This document shows positions 35,109-43,791 of a stretch of 64,000 nucleotides of DNA, one piece after another. Positions within the stretch are counted from its first letter, which is position 1. Every line of letters begins with the position of its first letter. Position numbers and translations under genes: made by a program. The DNA is from Gordonia terrae. GTDB taxonomy: Bacteria; Actinomycetota; Actinomycetes; Mycobacteriales; Mycobacteriaceae. Below the pieces are notes generated by a model. The model did no database searches, was not told the DNA's origin, and worked only from the letters and a program-made list of their open reading frames with translations. The stretch is taken from the NCBI RefSeq assembly GCF_001698225.1, contig NZ_CP016594.1:4960001-5024000 (forward strand). The letters run 5' to 3'.

Positions 35109-35867
35109 ATGATCACCCTGCACGAGGACTTCACCGGCGACCGTTTCGACAGCCGGACGTGGATCGCCGACTACCTCCCGCACTGGACGAGACCGTCGAA
35201 CTCCGCGGCTCGGTGGACCACGTCCGGGGGACGTTCGAGACTGTGCATCGACGACGACCAACCCGCATGGCGGCCGTCGGAGTCGACGATGCGCGTCTCG
35301 AGCCTGCAGACCGGACACCACGCCGGTGAGGTCGGCGGCGTGGTCGGTCAGCACGCGCACCGAGACGGGCTCACCGTGGCCACCCACCGTCCGTCGGAGA
35401 TCCTGTTCGCACAGCGGCACGGCCGCTTCGCAGTCACGATGAGTGCGATTCGCGACCCGGCGTCGATGGTGGCGTTCTGGCTCCTCGGAACGGAGCAGCG
35501 ACCGGAGGAGTCGGGGGAGATCTGCGTCGCGGAGATCTTCGGCCCGGGGCCCGGCGAGCCCTGGACGCTGGGTGTCGGCGTGCACCCGCACCGGGATCCG
35601 CGCATCGTCGACGACTTCTCCGTCCTCGAGATGGCCGACGATCTCGCCGACCTCCACGAGTACGTCGTCGATTGGGGGCCCCACCGTCTCGTGTTCAGCA
35701 TGGACGGACGCGTCGTCAAGGAGGTCCGGCAGTCCATCGATTACCCGATGCAGCTCATGCTGAGCATCTTCGACTTCCCCGACCGCGCGATCTCGGACTC
35801 TCCGCTCGCCTACCCCCGCATCCTGGATGCGGCGTATGTGCAGGTCAGCACACTCGACGGCGACTGA
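35109..35867 (+). CDS. Glycoside hydrolase family 16-like jelly-roll protein
   Basis: 252 residues resembling GH16/concanavalin-like proteins: N-terminal LHEDFTGDRFDSRTWIADYLP, a central strand with ESGEICVAEIFGPG, then LHEYVVDWGPHRLVFSMDGRVVKEV and PMQLMLSIFDFP. The ExDxxE catalytic signature of GH16 is replaced by EICVAE, keeping two glutamates but lacking the aspartate, so activity is doubtful. There is no signal peptide, unusual for a glycanase. GAGGAGAGG precedes the ATG. It is divergent from the broken proline dehydrogenase. Confidence 0.7.
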   Translation: MITLHEDFTGDRFDSRTWIADYLPHWTRPSNSAARWTTSGGRSRLCIDDDQPAWRPSESTMRVSSLQTGHHAGEVGGVVGQHAHRDGLTVATHRPSEILFAQRHGRFAVTMSAIRDPASMVAFWLLGTEQRPEESGEICVAEIFGPGPGEPWTLGVGVHPHRDPRIVDDFSVLEMADDLADLHEYVVDWGPHRLVFSMDGRVVKEVRQSIDYPMQLMLSIFDFPDRAISDSPLAYPRILDAAYVQVSTLDGD

Positions 35868-35882
35868 GTCCGGCCCCGCCGC

Positions 35883-35916
35883 CGGGTCTGCCGGCAGGCG
35901 AACCTTGCCGGACCCG
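35883..35916 (+). terminator. Probable hairpin terminator after the GH16-like gene
   Basis: CGGGT and CCGGCA (35883-35896) pair with TGCCGG and ACCCG (35906-35916) around a small bulge and a nine-base loop, 16 bp after the stop. A T-rich stretch (CGTTTTATT) follows at about 35924-35932. Confidence 0.5.
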
Positions 35917-35931
35917 CGTCCCTCGTTTTAT

Positions 35932-35948
35932 TGTTTGCCATACAAACA
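35932..35948. promoter_or_regulatory. Palindromic operator upstream of TetR/AidB-like genes
   Basis: TGTTTG-CCATA-CAAACA (35932-35948) is a perfect 6-5-6 inverted repeat 32 bp before the TetR start. It is the probable autoregulatory site for the TetR and acyl-CoA dehydrogenase pair. Confidence 0.6.
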
Positions 35949-35979
35949 CTGTCGCAGGACATTGACGACGAGGATTCTC

Positions 35980-36693
35980 ATGCCCACGACCGGACGCGCA
36001 ACGAGAGAGGCCGGCAAGACCACGCGCAAGTCGCTGCTGCGCGCTGCCGCCGAGGTGTTCGCCGAGAACGGCGAGTCGGCGTCCGTGGCGCAGATCTGTC
36101 AGCGTGCCGACGCCTACCCGAACCAGGTCACGTACTACTTCGGCTCCAAGGAGCAGCTGTTCGTCGAAGTCGCCGGCGCCGGCGTGCTGCGTGCCGGGCG
36201 TCGCGCTGAGGAAGCCGCCGCCGGCGCCGAGACCGTCCGCGAGTACACGAACACCCTCGTCGGCACACTCCTCGGACCCTGCGCGCGGGACGTCGAACTC
36301 TTCGCGACGGCAATGCTTCTCGTAGCGCGTCGTACCGATCTGCGGCCACTCATCACGGACACACTCACAGTGCTGCACGAGCGCGGTGAAGAAGCGTTGC
36401 TCTCCACGCTCGTCCGCACCGGCTGGCAGCTCCGCGCCGGGATCGACGTCGAGGCGCGGGCGTTCTGGTCGGCGATCTTCGGACTTGCGGTCCAGAAAGC
36501 CTCCACCGGAGCCGATTTCGGCTATCGACTCGAAGACGCGGTGGCCGTCGTCTTCACCAATCTCCAGATCCCCGACGAGGTGTTGGACAGTCCGCTCCGC
36601 CCGGTCGGCCCGCTCCGCCCGGTCGACACCGACACCAACACCGACACCGACACCGACACCGACACGCCATCACCCGCAGCACAGGAGGCATGA
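35980..36693 (+). CDS. TetR-family regulator with Asp-Thr repeat tail
   Basis: 237 residues. The N-terminal DNA-binding domain (RKSLLRAAAEVFAENGESASVAQI, AYPNQVTYYFGSKEQLF) starts at about residue 12. The last 30 residues are low complexity: LRPVGPLRPV followed by seven two-residue units of the type Asp-Thr, encoded by a six-base tandem repeat. ATG 35980 follows GACGAGGA. It overlaps the AidB-like gene, so the two are co-transcribed and probably under its own control. Confidence 0.83.
   Translation: MPTTGRATREAGKTTRKSLLRAAAEVFAENGESASVAQICQRADAYPNQVTYYFGSKEQLFVEVAGAGVLRAGRRAEEAAAGAETVREYTNTLVGTLLGPCARDVELFATAMLLVARRTDLRPLITDTLTVLHERGEEALLSTLVRTGWQLRAGIDVEARAFWSAIFGLAVQKASTGADFGYRLEDAVAVVFTNLQIPDEVLDSPLRPVGPLRPVDTDTNTDTDTDTDTPSPAAQEA
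36625..36666 (+). repeat. Six-base coding tandem repeat (GACACC)7
   Basis: Seven units of GACACC, with single changes in the third and seventh, at the 3' end of the TetR gene. The unit length keeps the frame, so copy-number change would only alter tail length. Confidence 0.85.
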
Positions 36694-38375
36694 TGACCCA
36701 GTCCGCGAGTTCCGTTCGGCCGCAGCCGCATCTCACCCACGAGGTGTTCAACCAGTCGGCGCCGCGGGTCGACGTGAACGAGTACGAACTCGACACGGTG
36801 CTACGGGAGTCCGTCAACCGCCACGACGCGGGCTGGGGTGATGCCGAACTGCGCGAGATCGGCGCCCTCGTCGGCAGCGAATCCTTCAAGCACGACGCCC
36901 AACTGGCGAATACCGTCATCCCGACGCTGCGCACGTTCGACCGATGGGGCAATCGCATCGACGAGGTCGAGTACCACCCGGCCTATCACCGCATCATCTC
37001 CGCGTCGATCGCCCACGGGTCCCACACCCGGTGCTGGGCGGACCCGCAGCCCGGTTCTCATGTCGTGCGGGCCGCGGCGTTCATGCTCTTCGGCCAGATC
37101 GAGCCCGGTCACGCGTGTCCGGTGTCGATGACGAATGCGGTCATCCCGTCCCTCGAGCTGCAGCCCGACGTCGCGGCCCAGTGGGTACCGAAGGCACTGT
37201 CGCGCAACTACTCCCCCGACCTCTCCGCAGGCAAGGACTCGGCGATCTTCGGGATGTCGATGACCGAGAAGCAGGGCGGCTCCGACGTACGCGCCAACAC
37301 AACGGTCGCGGTTCCCGCCGGCGTCGGCGGCCCGGGCGCGGAGTACCTGCTGACGGGGCACAAGTGGTTCTGCTCGGCCCCGATGTCGGATGCCTTCCTC
37401 GTCCTCGCACAGGCCCAGGGCGCCGGGGGCGAGGGGCTCTCGTGTTTCCTGCTCCCGCGCATCCTGCCCGACGGCACCCGCAACGTCTTCCGCATCCAGC
37501 GGCTGAAGGACAAGCTGGGCAACAAGTCCAACGCATCGAGTGAGATCGAACTCGACGGGACCGTGGCGATCATGGTGGGTGAACCCGGCCGCGGCGTGCG
37601 CACCATCATCGAGATGGTCGCGCAGACCCGCCTCGACTGCGTTCTCGGTTCAGCTGCGGGCATGCGTCAGGCCGTGGCGGAGGCGGTCTGGCACGCCCGG
37701 CACCGCAGCGCCTTCGGCGCGACCCTGGCCGACCAGCCCGCGATGACCGCCGTATTGGCCGACCTCGCACTGGAATCCGAAGCCGCGACCACCACCGCCA
37801 TCCGACTCGCACGCGCGCACGACGAGGACGCCGGCCCGCAGGAGCGGGCCTTCCGCCGGCTCGCGACGGCGGTCTCGAAGTACTGGATCTGCAAACGCGG
37901 CCCCCACCACGCCTATGAGGCCCTGGAATGCCTGGGCGGAAACGGCTACACCGAGGACTTCCCGCTCGCCATGCGCTACCGGGAGCAACCGGTGATGGCG
38001 GTGTGGGAGGGCTCGGGCAATGTCATCGCACTCGACGTCCTACGGGCCATGACCCGCGAACCCGAGTCGATCGCCGCGTTCGACGCCGAGGTCTCACTCG
38101 CCCGCGGAACCAGTCGCACCCTGGACATCCACCTCGACCACCTGCGCGACCGGCTCGGCGAGCTGTCCCGGCTCGACGCCGCCGATGCCCAGCGGCGGGC
38201 GCGGTCGACCGTCGAGGCCATGGCCCTCGCCCTCCAGGCGTCGCTGCTCGTCCGGCACAGTCCCACCGCGGTGGCCGATGCGTTCATCGCCGCGCGACTC
38301 GGCCCCGACCGCAGCCTCGAGTACGGCGCACTCCCGGCCGGCGCCGATCTGCGCGCGATCCTCGAGCGGCACTGA
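36693..38375 (+). CDS. AidB-like acyl-CoA dehydrogenase
   Basis: 560-residue acyl-CoA dehydrogenase of the AidB type: [74 protein letters not shown] and [12 protein letters not shown] are typical. AidB binds FAD and DNA and is linked to alkylation resistance in enterobacteria; actinobacterial relatives may be ordinary dehydrogenases. Two adjacent ATGs occur (36690, 36693); AGGAGG at 36683-36688 favours 36693. It is coupled to the TetR gene in front. Confidence 0.85.
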   Translation: MTQSASSVRPQPHLTHEVFNQSAPRVDVNEYELDTVLRESVNRHDAGWGDAELREIGALVGSESFKHDAQLANTVIPTLRTFDRWGNRIDEVEYHPAYHRIISASIAHGSHTRCWADPQPGSHVVRAAAFMLFGQIEPGHACPVSMTNAVIPSLELQPDVAAQWVPKALSRNYSPDLSAGKDSAIFGMSMTEKQGGSDVRANTTVAVPAGVGGPGAEYLLTGHKWFCSAPMSDAFLVLAQAQGAGGEGLSCFLLPRILPDGTRNVFRIQRLKDKLGNKSNASSEIELDGTVAIMVGEPGRGVRTIIEMVAQTRLDCVLGSAAGMRQAVAEAVWHARHRSAFGATLADQPAMTAVLADLALESEAATTTAIRLARAHDEDAGPQERAFRRLATAVSKYWICKRGPHHAYEALECLGGNGYTEDFPLAMRYREQPVMAVWEGSGNVIALDVLRAMTREPESIAAFDAEVSLARGTSRTLDIHLDHLRDRLGELSRLDAADAQRRARSTVEAMALALQASLLVRHSPTAVADAFIAARLGPDRSLEYGALPAGADLRAILERH

Positions 38376-38388
38376 ACAGCGAATCACG

Positions 38389-39300
38389 TCAGAGCGAGTT
38401 CTCGGCAGCGGCGAGGATCTGGCGTCGCAGGGTCGAGGACGTGTTGGGCAACCACATGGCGCGGACGGGCGCGAACGGCGGGTCGGTGAACTCGACGATC
38501 CGGATGCGATTGACGTAGATCCAGCCGGGTTCGTTGGTGACGAAGGCACACGCATCGGGATGCGCGATGACGGCGGTGTGCGGGGGCGTGCCCAGCAAGG
38601 TCGACAGGATGATCCGCGGTTCGAAGCCGGCGCGCCGGCACATGCCGACCAGGATGTCGGTGTACTCGTACTCGTGCTCGGGGCCCCACACGACGATCTC
38701 GTAGCCGGCGAGGTCGGCCATGTCGACCCGGTCGTGCGCCGCGAGCGGATGGTCGGCGCGCACTGCCAGGCGCAACTCGTGCTGTGTCGCGATGGTCGTG
38801 GCCATGTCCGGTGGCGCCGCCACACCACGACCGAGGGCCATGTCGATGGCGCCGGACAGCAACTCGTCGCGGATGAGTTCCGCGAAGACCGGCCGCACGG
38901 TGATCGGCACCGACGGATCGGCGAGGACCACCGGTTCGATGATGCGGAACACCTCGGAGGAGGCCAGGTCGGGGGCGTGGCCGATGACGAACGGGGCCGG
39001 CGACCCGGCGTCGACGCGCCGTACCTGGGTCGCGAGTTGCTCGCCACCGGCCAGCAACGGCACCGCCCCGCGGTAGAGCGCTTCGCCCGCGGGGGTCGGC
39101 GTGAGGCTTCGGCGTGACCGCGAGAAGAGCTCGACACCGAGGTGGCGCTCCAATTCGCGGATGGCCGAGGAGAGCGCCTGCTGGCTGATGAACAGGTCAT
39201 CCGCGGCGACCCGAAGGCTCGGTGCCTCCATCACGACGACGAACATTCGTAGCCGCCGTAGGTCGATATCGCGTAGTCCGGGGTCCCCAGGACCATTCAT
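38389..39300 (-). CDS. LysR-family regulator
   Basis: 303 residues. The N-terminal winged helix (LRRLRMFVVVMEAPSLRVAADDLFISQQALSSAI, read in parts) and RELERHLGVELFSRSRRSLTPTPAGEAL linker are standard LysR. The C-terminal co-inducer domain is complete (FVIGHAPDLASSEV onwards). ATG 39300 has CAGGAG seven bases upstream. It is convergent with the AidB-like gene; its target is unclear, and the divergent neighbour is a diguanylate cyclase 300 bp away. Confidence 0.87.
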   Translation of the reverse strand: MNGPGDPGLRDIDLRRLRMFVVVMEAPSLRVAADDLFISQQALSSAIRELERHLGVELFSRSRRSLTPTPAGEALYRGAVPLLAGGEQLATQVRRVDAGSPAPFVIGHAPDLASSEVFRIIEPVVLADPSVPITVRPVFAELIRDELLSGAIDMALGRGVAAPPDMATTIATQHELRLAVRADHPLAAHDRVDMADLAGYEIVVWGPEHEYEYTDILVGMCRRAGFEPRIILSTLLGTPPHTAVIAHPDACAFVTNEPGWIYVNRIRIVEFTDPPFAPVRAMWLPNTSSTLRRQILAAAENSL

Positions 39301-39411
39301 CAACCATCTCCTGTCAGTTATCCCGATTGATGTGATTGTAGGTTGACCATCGAGACCATATGCTGAATTCTGCGAGGCCGGGTTCGCGCCGGCCAGATCG
39401 CATTCGGACTA

Positions 39412-39457
39412 CCTGCTGGGGTCCCTCCCGCGGAGGGGACGGGAGGACCCCAGCAGG
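39412..39457. other. Large hairpin in a 304-bp divergent intergenic region
   Basis: Arms 39412-39430 (CCTGCTGGGGTCCCTCCCG) and 39440-39457 pair perfectly except for one bulged C, with a nine-base loop. The region 39301-39604 lies between divergent LysR and diguanylate cyclase genes, so this cannot be a simple gene-end terminator. No protein-coding gene is convincing here. It could be an attenuator in a leader or a terminator of a small RNA. Confidence 0.6.
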
Positions 39458-39604
39458 AAGCGGCTGATCGGGCCCGATTGGCACGACCGTCTCAGCACGC
39501 ATCAGATCGACGGCGATTCTGCCGATTCTTACATCTTTCGCTCCGTCGGGTCATATCGCCGAATTCGGGACGAAACGATCTTTAATCGTCCTCTAAACTA
39601 CGTA

Positions 39605-40939
39605 ATGTGCGTTCGACGATTTTCGCCGCCGCATGCGGGTGCGTGTCGCGCATCACGAGCGAGAAAAGAGGGCGTCGCCATCGGGTACCTGGAACGCGAG
39701 GGCAACGAGGCGCGGCCGACCGCACGTTTCCGGGCGCTTCGCCACGGGCCGATGTCCGACGAGACCTCCGGCCACCGCGACCTCTACGACGACGCCGATC
39801 ATGTCCTCGAACAAGTGCGTATGCGCGAGTGGCATGTCCGCTTCACGATCGCCGTGCTGGTCGCGGTGTGCGGGGTACTCGGAACGATTGCACTCCTCAC
39901 ACCGAGCGGCACGCAGGGTTCCGTTCCTCGCTCGATCGCGCTCGGGATCGTCGTCGCCTCGACCATCCCGATGGCCTTCGTCGTCAGCCGGGTTCACCTC
40001 GGCGTGATCTGGTGGACCAAACAATCCTCGGTCCGGGGATTCAACACCGCATTCGTCCTGTGGGCCGACGCCGTCCTGACCGTCGCTCTCGTCGCCATCA
40101 CCGATATCGTGCTGGCCCAGTTCTGCGCTGTCATCTTCGCGGTGATCGGTTCTTACGTCGCCCATTTCGTACGCAGTGTGGTCGCATACGCGCACATGAT
40201 CTACTCGAGCATCACCGTGTGCGCTCTGGGAATTGTCTCCTGGTCCGACGGAACCCCGTTCATGAATGTGCTGTTCACCTCGCTCGCACTATTGGTCGCG
40301 ACCAATGGCACGACGGCTCTCCATCGCAGTTACACATCCGATTTCCAGCGATCGCTGAAACATCAGCTCATCATGGCCAACACCGATTCACTCACCGGGT
40401 TGTTGAACCGTCGTGGCTTCATCTACGCGGCCACCACGATGCTCCGCCGCAACCCCGCCGTTCCGTTCGCGCTGATCGCCGCGGATGTCGATCGTTTCAA
40501 GGGCATCAACGACGAACACGGGCATGCGACCGGTGACGACGTCCTGCAGCGGGTCGCGGAGATCCTGCAGGGCGCGAAGGCCGAACACGCAGTCGTCGCG
40601 CGGCTCGGCGGCGACGAGTTCGCGATCGCGACACTCGCGGACGAGGGCTCGGTGCGCGCTCTCGCCGAACGCATCCGCACCCAACGCATCACGACTCGCG
40701 GCGGTGCAACGGCCTCCATCAGCCTCGGCATCGCCGTCGGTGTCACCCCCGGCGGCCACATGTCCTCCGACGACGCCGACGCGTTCATCAGGGGCGAGTT
40801 CGACGTCGCCGACGAGGCGCTCTTCGACGCCAAGGCCGCAGGGCGCGGCACCTACGTGGTGGCGGGCCGGTCGACCTCCGGACCGCCTACAGGAGCACGC
40901 CCGGATTCAGCAGACCGTCGGGGTCGAGAGCCCGCTTGA
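39605..40939 (+). CDS. Membrane-bound diguanylate cyclase (GGDEF)
   Basis: Up to 444 residues. About six membrane helices lie between residues 75 and 235, and the GGDEF domain follows at about 255-415 (ANTDSLTGLLNRRGF, ADVDRFKGINDEHGHATGDDVL, ARLGGDEFAIA). The active-site GGDEF is intact. The RxxD inhibitory site expected five residues before it is not present. It makes cyclic di-GMP in response to an unknown membrane signal. The start is uncertain; ATG 39752 (MSDETSG) is an alternative. The last 53 bp overlap the convergent FAD-linked oxidase. Confidence 0.85.
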   Translation: MCVRRFSPPHAGACRASRARKEGVAIGYLEREGNEARPTARFRALRHGPMSDETSGHRDLYDDADHVLEQVRMREWHVRFTIAVLVAVCGVLGTIALLTPSGTQGSVPRSIALGIVVASTIPMAFVVSRVHLGVIWWTKQSSVRGFNTAFVLWADAVLTVALVAITDIVLAQFCAVIFAVIGSYVAHFVRSVVAYAHMIYSSITVCALGIVSWSDGTPFMNVLFTSLALLVATNGTTALHRSYTSDFQRSLKHQLIMANTDSLTGLLNRRGFIYAATTMLRRNPAVPFALIAADVDRFKGINDEHGHATGDDVLQRVAEILQGAKAEHAVVARLGGDEFAIATLADEGSVRALAERIRTQRITTRGGATASISLGIAVGVTPGGHMSSDDADAFIRGEFDVADEALFDAKAAGRGTYVVAGRSTSGPPTGARPDSADRRGREPA

Positions 40940-42251
40940 TCCGTGCCGTCAGTTCCATGACGTCGGCCCCGACCTGATCGGGCAGCCAGCCCTTCTTCAG
41001 ACGTCCCACCCCGTGCTCACCGGTGATGGTGCCGCCCAGACGGATCGCGAGATCCATGATCTGACCGAAAGCGACCTGCGCGCGTTCCGCCTCGTCGGGG
41101 TCGGCGGGGTCGAAGACGATCAACGGATGGGTGTTGCCGTCGCCGGCGTGGGCGATCACCGAGATCATGACCCGATTGCCGGCCGCGATCTCGGCGACCC
41201 CGTCGATGAGCTCGGGCAGGGACGGCAGCGGAACACCGACGTCCTCGAGCAACAACGATCCCAGCTTCTCCACGGCCGGGATCGCCGCGCGGCGGGCCGC
41301 GGTGAACGCCTCCCCCTCGGTGGGGTCGTCCGTCGCGAAGACCTCCCCCGCCCCGTTGCTCTCGAACGCCTTCTGGATGAACTCGACCTCGGCCGCACCG
41401 GCGGCCCCCGGAGCGTCGGACTGGGCGACGAGGAGCGCACCGGCCTCCCGGTCGAGGCCCATCCGCATCAGGTCCTCGACAGCGTTGATGGCCACCGAAT
41501 CCATGAACTCGAGCATCGCCGGCCGGATCTCGGCGGTCACCGCCAGAACGGCCCGGCTGGCCTCGTGCACCGAGGAGAAGACTCCGACAACGGTGCTCGC
41601 CGGCCCCTGCGGCGGCAGAAGTCGCAGCGTCACCTCGGTGATGATCCCGAGGAGTCCCTCGCTCCCGACGAACAATTTGGTGAGCGGCAGCCCCGCGGAG
41701 TCCTTGAGCTGCTTGCCCCCGACCCGGACCGCGCGGCCGTCGGCGAGCACCACCTCCAGACCCAGGACGTAGTCCGTGGTGACGCCGTACTTGACGCAGC
41801 ACAGTCCGCCGGCGTTGGTGGCAACGTTCCCGCCGATCGAGCAGATCTCGAACGACGACGGGTCCGGCGGATACCAGAGCCCGTGAGCCGAGGCCGCCGC
41901 CTTGACCTCCGCGTTGAACAGGCCGGGCTGCACGACGGCGGTCCGCGTCGCCGGATCGACCTCGATGTCGCGCATCTTCTCGGTGGAGAGCATGATCGCG
42001 CCGTCCACCGCCGTCGATCCCCCGGACAGGCTCGTACCGGCGCCCCGCGTGATGATCGGGACGCCGTTCGCCGCGCACCAGCGCACGGTGTTCTGCACCT
42101 GCTCGGTGGTCGTCGGCCGCACCAGCGCGAGCGGAGTGCCCGCCGTCGGGTCGGCGGCGCGGTCCTGCCGGTAGCCGGCGAGGATGTCGGCGTCGGTGAC
42201 CACCATGCCGTCGGGGAGGGAAGCGGCCAGCGAACTCGGGTCGGCACTCAT
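40887..42251 (-). CDS. FAD-linked oxidase, GlcD / D-lactate dehydrogenase type
   Basis: 454-residue VAO/PCMH-family flavoprotein. The FAD-binding segments PIITRGAGTSLSGGSTAVDG and SIGGNVATNAGGLCCVKYG (read in parts) and the C-terminal VIAHAGDGNTHPLI and GTITGEHGVGRLKKGWL are typical of GlcD/Dld-type 2-hydroxyacid dehydrogenases. It oxidises glycolate, D-lactate or a D-2-hydroxyacid, passing electrons to the respiratory chain. Single gene; no GlcE or GlcF partner is next to it, which favours a Dld-like single-subunit enzyme. Confidence 0.88.
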   Translation of the reverse strand: MSADPSSLAASLPDGMVVTDADILAGYRQDRAADPTAGTPLALVRPTTTEQVQNTVRWCAANGVPIITRGAGTSLSGGSTAVDGAIMLSTEKMRDIEVDPATRTAVVQPGLFNAEVKAAASAHGLWYPPDPSSFEICSIGGNVATNAGGLCCVKYGVTTDYVLGLEVVLADGRAVRVGGKQLKDSAGLPLTKLFVGSEGLLGIITEVTLRLLPPQGPASTVVGVFSSVHEASRAVLAVTAEIRPAMLEFMDSVAINAVEDLMRMGLDREAGALLVAQSDAPGAAGAAEVEFIQKAFESNGAGEVFATDDPTEGEAFTAARRAAIPAVEKLGSLLLEDVGVPLPSLPELIDGVAEIAAGNRVMISVIAHAGDGNTHPLIVFDPADPDEAERAQVAFGQIMDLAIRLGGTITGEHGVGRLKKGWLPDQVGADVMELTARIKRALDPDGLLNPGVLL

Positions 42252-42327
42252 CCGTTCAGAGTATTCGCCACGCCGACGACCACGGTTTCAGTTTGATACA
42301 TGGCCGGACGCGGCCCCTGCCGGGACA

Positions 42328-42762
42328 ATGAGCGTCGTGAACGATTTCAATGCGACCGTCATCAACGAGTTCCGATCCAACAACGGACATGTCGAGACCG
42401 CCGGCTTCGGCAAGAATCTCGTGCTGCTGCACACGCTGGGCGCCAAGTCCGCCGAGCCGCGGATCAATCCCCTCTTCGCGCTTCCCGACGGCGGCAGCTG
42501 GCTGATCATCGGGTCCTTCGCAGGGTCACCGAAAGCCCCCGCCTGGGTGCACAATCTCCGTGCCCACCCCGATTCGGTCGCTGTGGAGGCACCGTCGGAG
42601 GACGGCGTCGAGCGCCTCGACACCGCGGTGAGCGAAGTCGAGGGCGACGACTGGGAACCGGCGTGGCAGAAGTTCATCGAGGCGTCCGAGCAGTTCCTGA
42701 AGTACACCGAGACCGCACAGGGTCGCCGATTCCCGATCTTCCGCCTGACCCCGACTCGCTGA
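42328..42762 (+). CDS. Deazaflavin (F420)-dependent nitroreductase-family protein (Ddn-like)
   Basis: 144 residues of the Ddn/FDOR family: VINEFRSNNGHV, NLVLLHTLGAKSAEPRINPL, WLIIGSFAGSPKAPAWVHNLRAHP (read in parts) and the C-terminal YTETAQGRRFPIFRLTP. These bind F420 and reduce quinones or nitro compounds. ATG 42328 and GTG 42337 are both possible. GATACAT at about 42293 is a likely -10. It is divergent from the FAD-linked oxidase. Confidence 0.88.
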   Translation: MSVVNDFNATVINEFRSNNGHVETAGFGKNLVLLHTLGAKSAEPRINPLFALPDGGSWLIIGSFAGSPKAPAWVHNLRAHPDSVAVEAPSEDGVERLDTAVSEVEGDDWEPAWQKFIEASEQFLKYTETAQGRRFPIFRLTPTR

Positions 42763-42824
42763 CACCGGCTCGCTGACACCGGACTTCCCGTCGCACGAGG
42801 ATCGGCACAACTACCCTGTCAGGG

Positions 42825-43787
42825 GTGTTCGAGGTTGGTGAGAACGTCGCCGGCTTCACCATCGACGACTTGCTCGGTGGCGGGGCGAGCGCGGATGTGT
42901 TCCGGGTTCGGGATCTGCAGGATCGGTGCGATGGGCCGATTGCCCTGAAGGTCCTGCACCCGAACGCGTCCGATCACGCGCGAGTCCGTGAGCGCTTCGA
43001 ACGCGAGTTCGGGATCGCATCACTGCTGGACCACCCGCACATCGTGCGTATGCTCGCGCACGGCGAGATCGCCTCACCGCGTGGGTCGCTCGGCCCACGA
43101 CACCTGCCGTCGATGTGGCTGACCATGCAGTACATCGGCGGACCCGCCGCGACCGCACTCGTCCCGGAGCGTGGCGACGAACCGGACATGGGCACCATCC
43201 TGCGCGTGGCGACGCAGATCGCCGGGGCACTCGACTACGCGCACGCCCAGGACATCCTGCACCGCGACGTCAAGCCCGCCAACATCCTGCTCTCCCGCAC
43301 CCCCGACCCGCGATCGGGAGACGGCGCACCCCGCAGTGCCGATCCCCCCGATGCCTACCTCTCGGACTTCGGGATCGCCCAATTCCTCGACGACACGCGG
43401 CCGCTCGCCCGCAACGGACGCGTCCAGGGTTCGATCGGCTACGCCTCACCGGAACTCCTCCAGGCCCAGAAGCTCACGCCGGCAACCGATTTCTACGCGT
43501 TCGCCTGCACCCTCGTCGAACTCATCACCGGCACACCGCCGTATCCGCGCAACACCGCCTTCGCGATCACGCATGCGCACCTGAACGACGACCCGCCGAA
43601 ACTCACCCGGCGCCGCCCCTGGTTGCCGTCGGCGACGAACTCGATCTTCGCCAAGGCGCTGGCGAAGAATCCCGAGGACCGGTACCCCTCGTGCACGGCG
43701 CTGGTGGAGATCCTGACCCGGCTCATGCGCGACGTGCCCGTACCGGAGCCGGCGCGGCGCTCGACGTGGTGGACTCGGACCCGCTGA
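42825..43787 (+). CDS. Serine/threonine protein kinase, soluble
   Basis: 320-residue Hanks-type kinase. Visible are the glycine-rich loop GGGASADVF, the ATP lysine K42 (ALKVLHP), E60, the catalytic HRDVKPAN (D148) and DFG (181-183), followed by GSIGYASPE. An insertion of about 20 residues lies between the catalytic loop and DFG. There is no membrane helix and no sensor domain; the protein ends after the kinase lobe, so it is cytosolic, unlike PknB-type kinases. The start is GTG 42825. Confidence 0.9.
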   Translation: MFEVGENVAGFTIDDLLGGGASADVFRVRDLQDRCDGPIALKVLHPNASDHARVRERFEREFGIASLLDHPHIVRMLAHGEIASPRGSLGPRHLPSMWLTMQYIGGPAATALVPERGDEPDMGTILRVATQIAGALDYAHAQDILHRDVKPANILLSRTPDPRSGDGAPRSADPPDAYLSDFGIAQFLDDTRPLARNGRVQGSIGYASPELLQAQKLTPATDFYAFACTLVELITGTPPYPRNTAFAITHAHLNDDPPKLTRRRPWLPSATNSIFAKALAKNPEDRYPSCTALVEILTRLMRDVPVPEPARRSTWWTRTR

Positions 43788-43791
43788 GCGC

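Noticed and set aside
36600..36670. CRISPR or minisatellite array
   Set aside because: Units are only six bases without spacers and lie in frame inside the TetR gene; no cas genes are present in the window.
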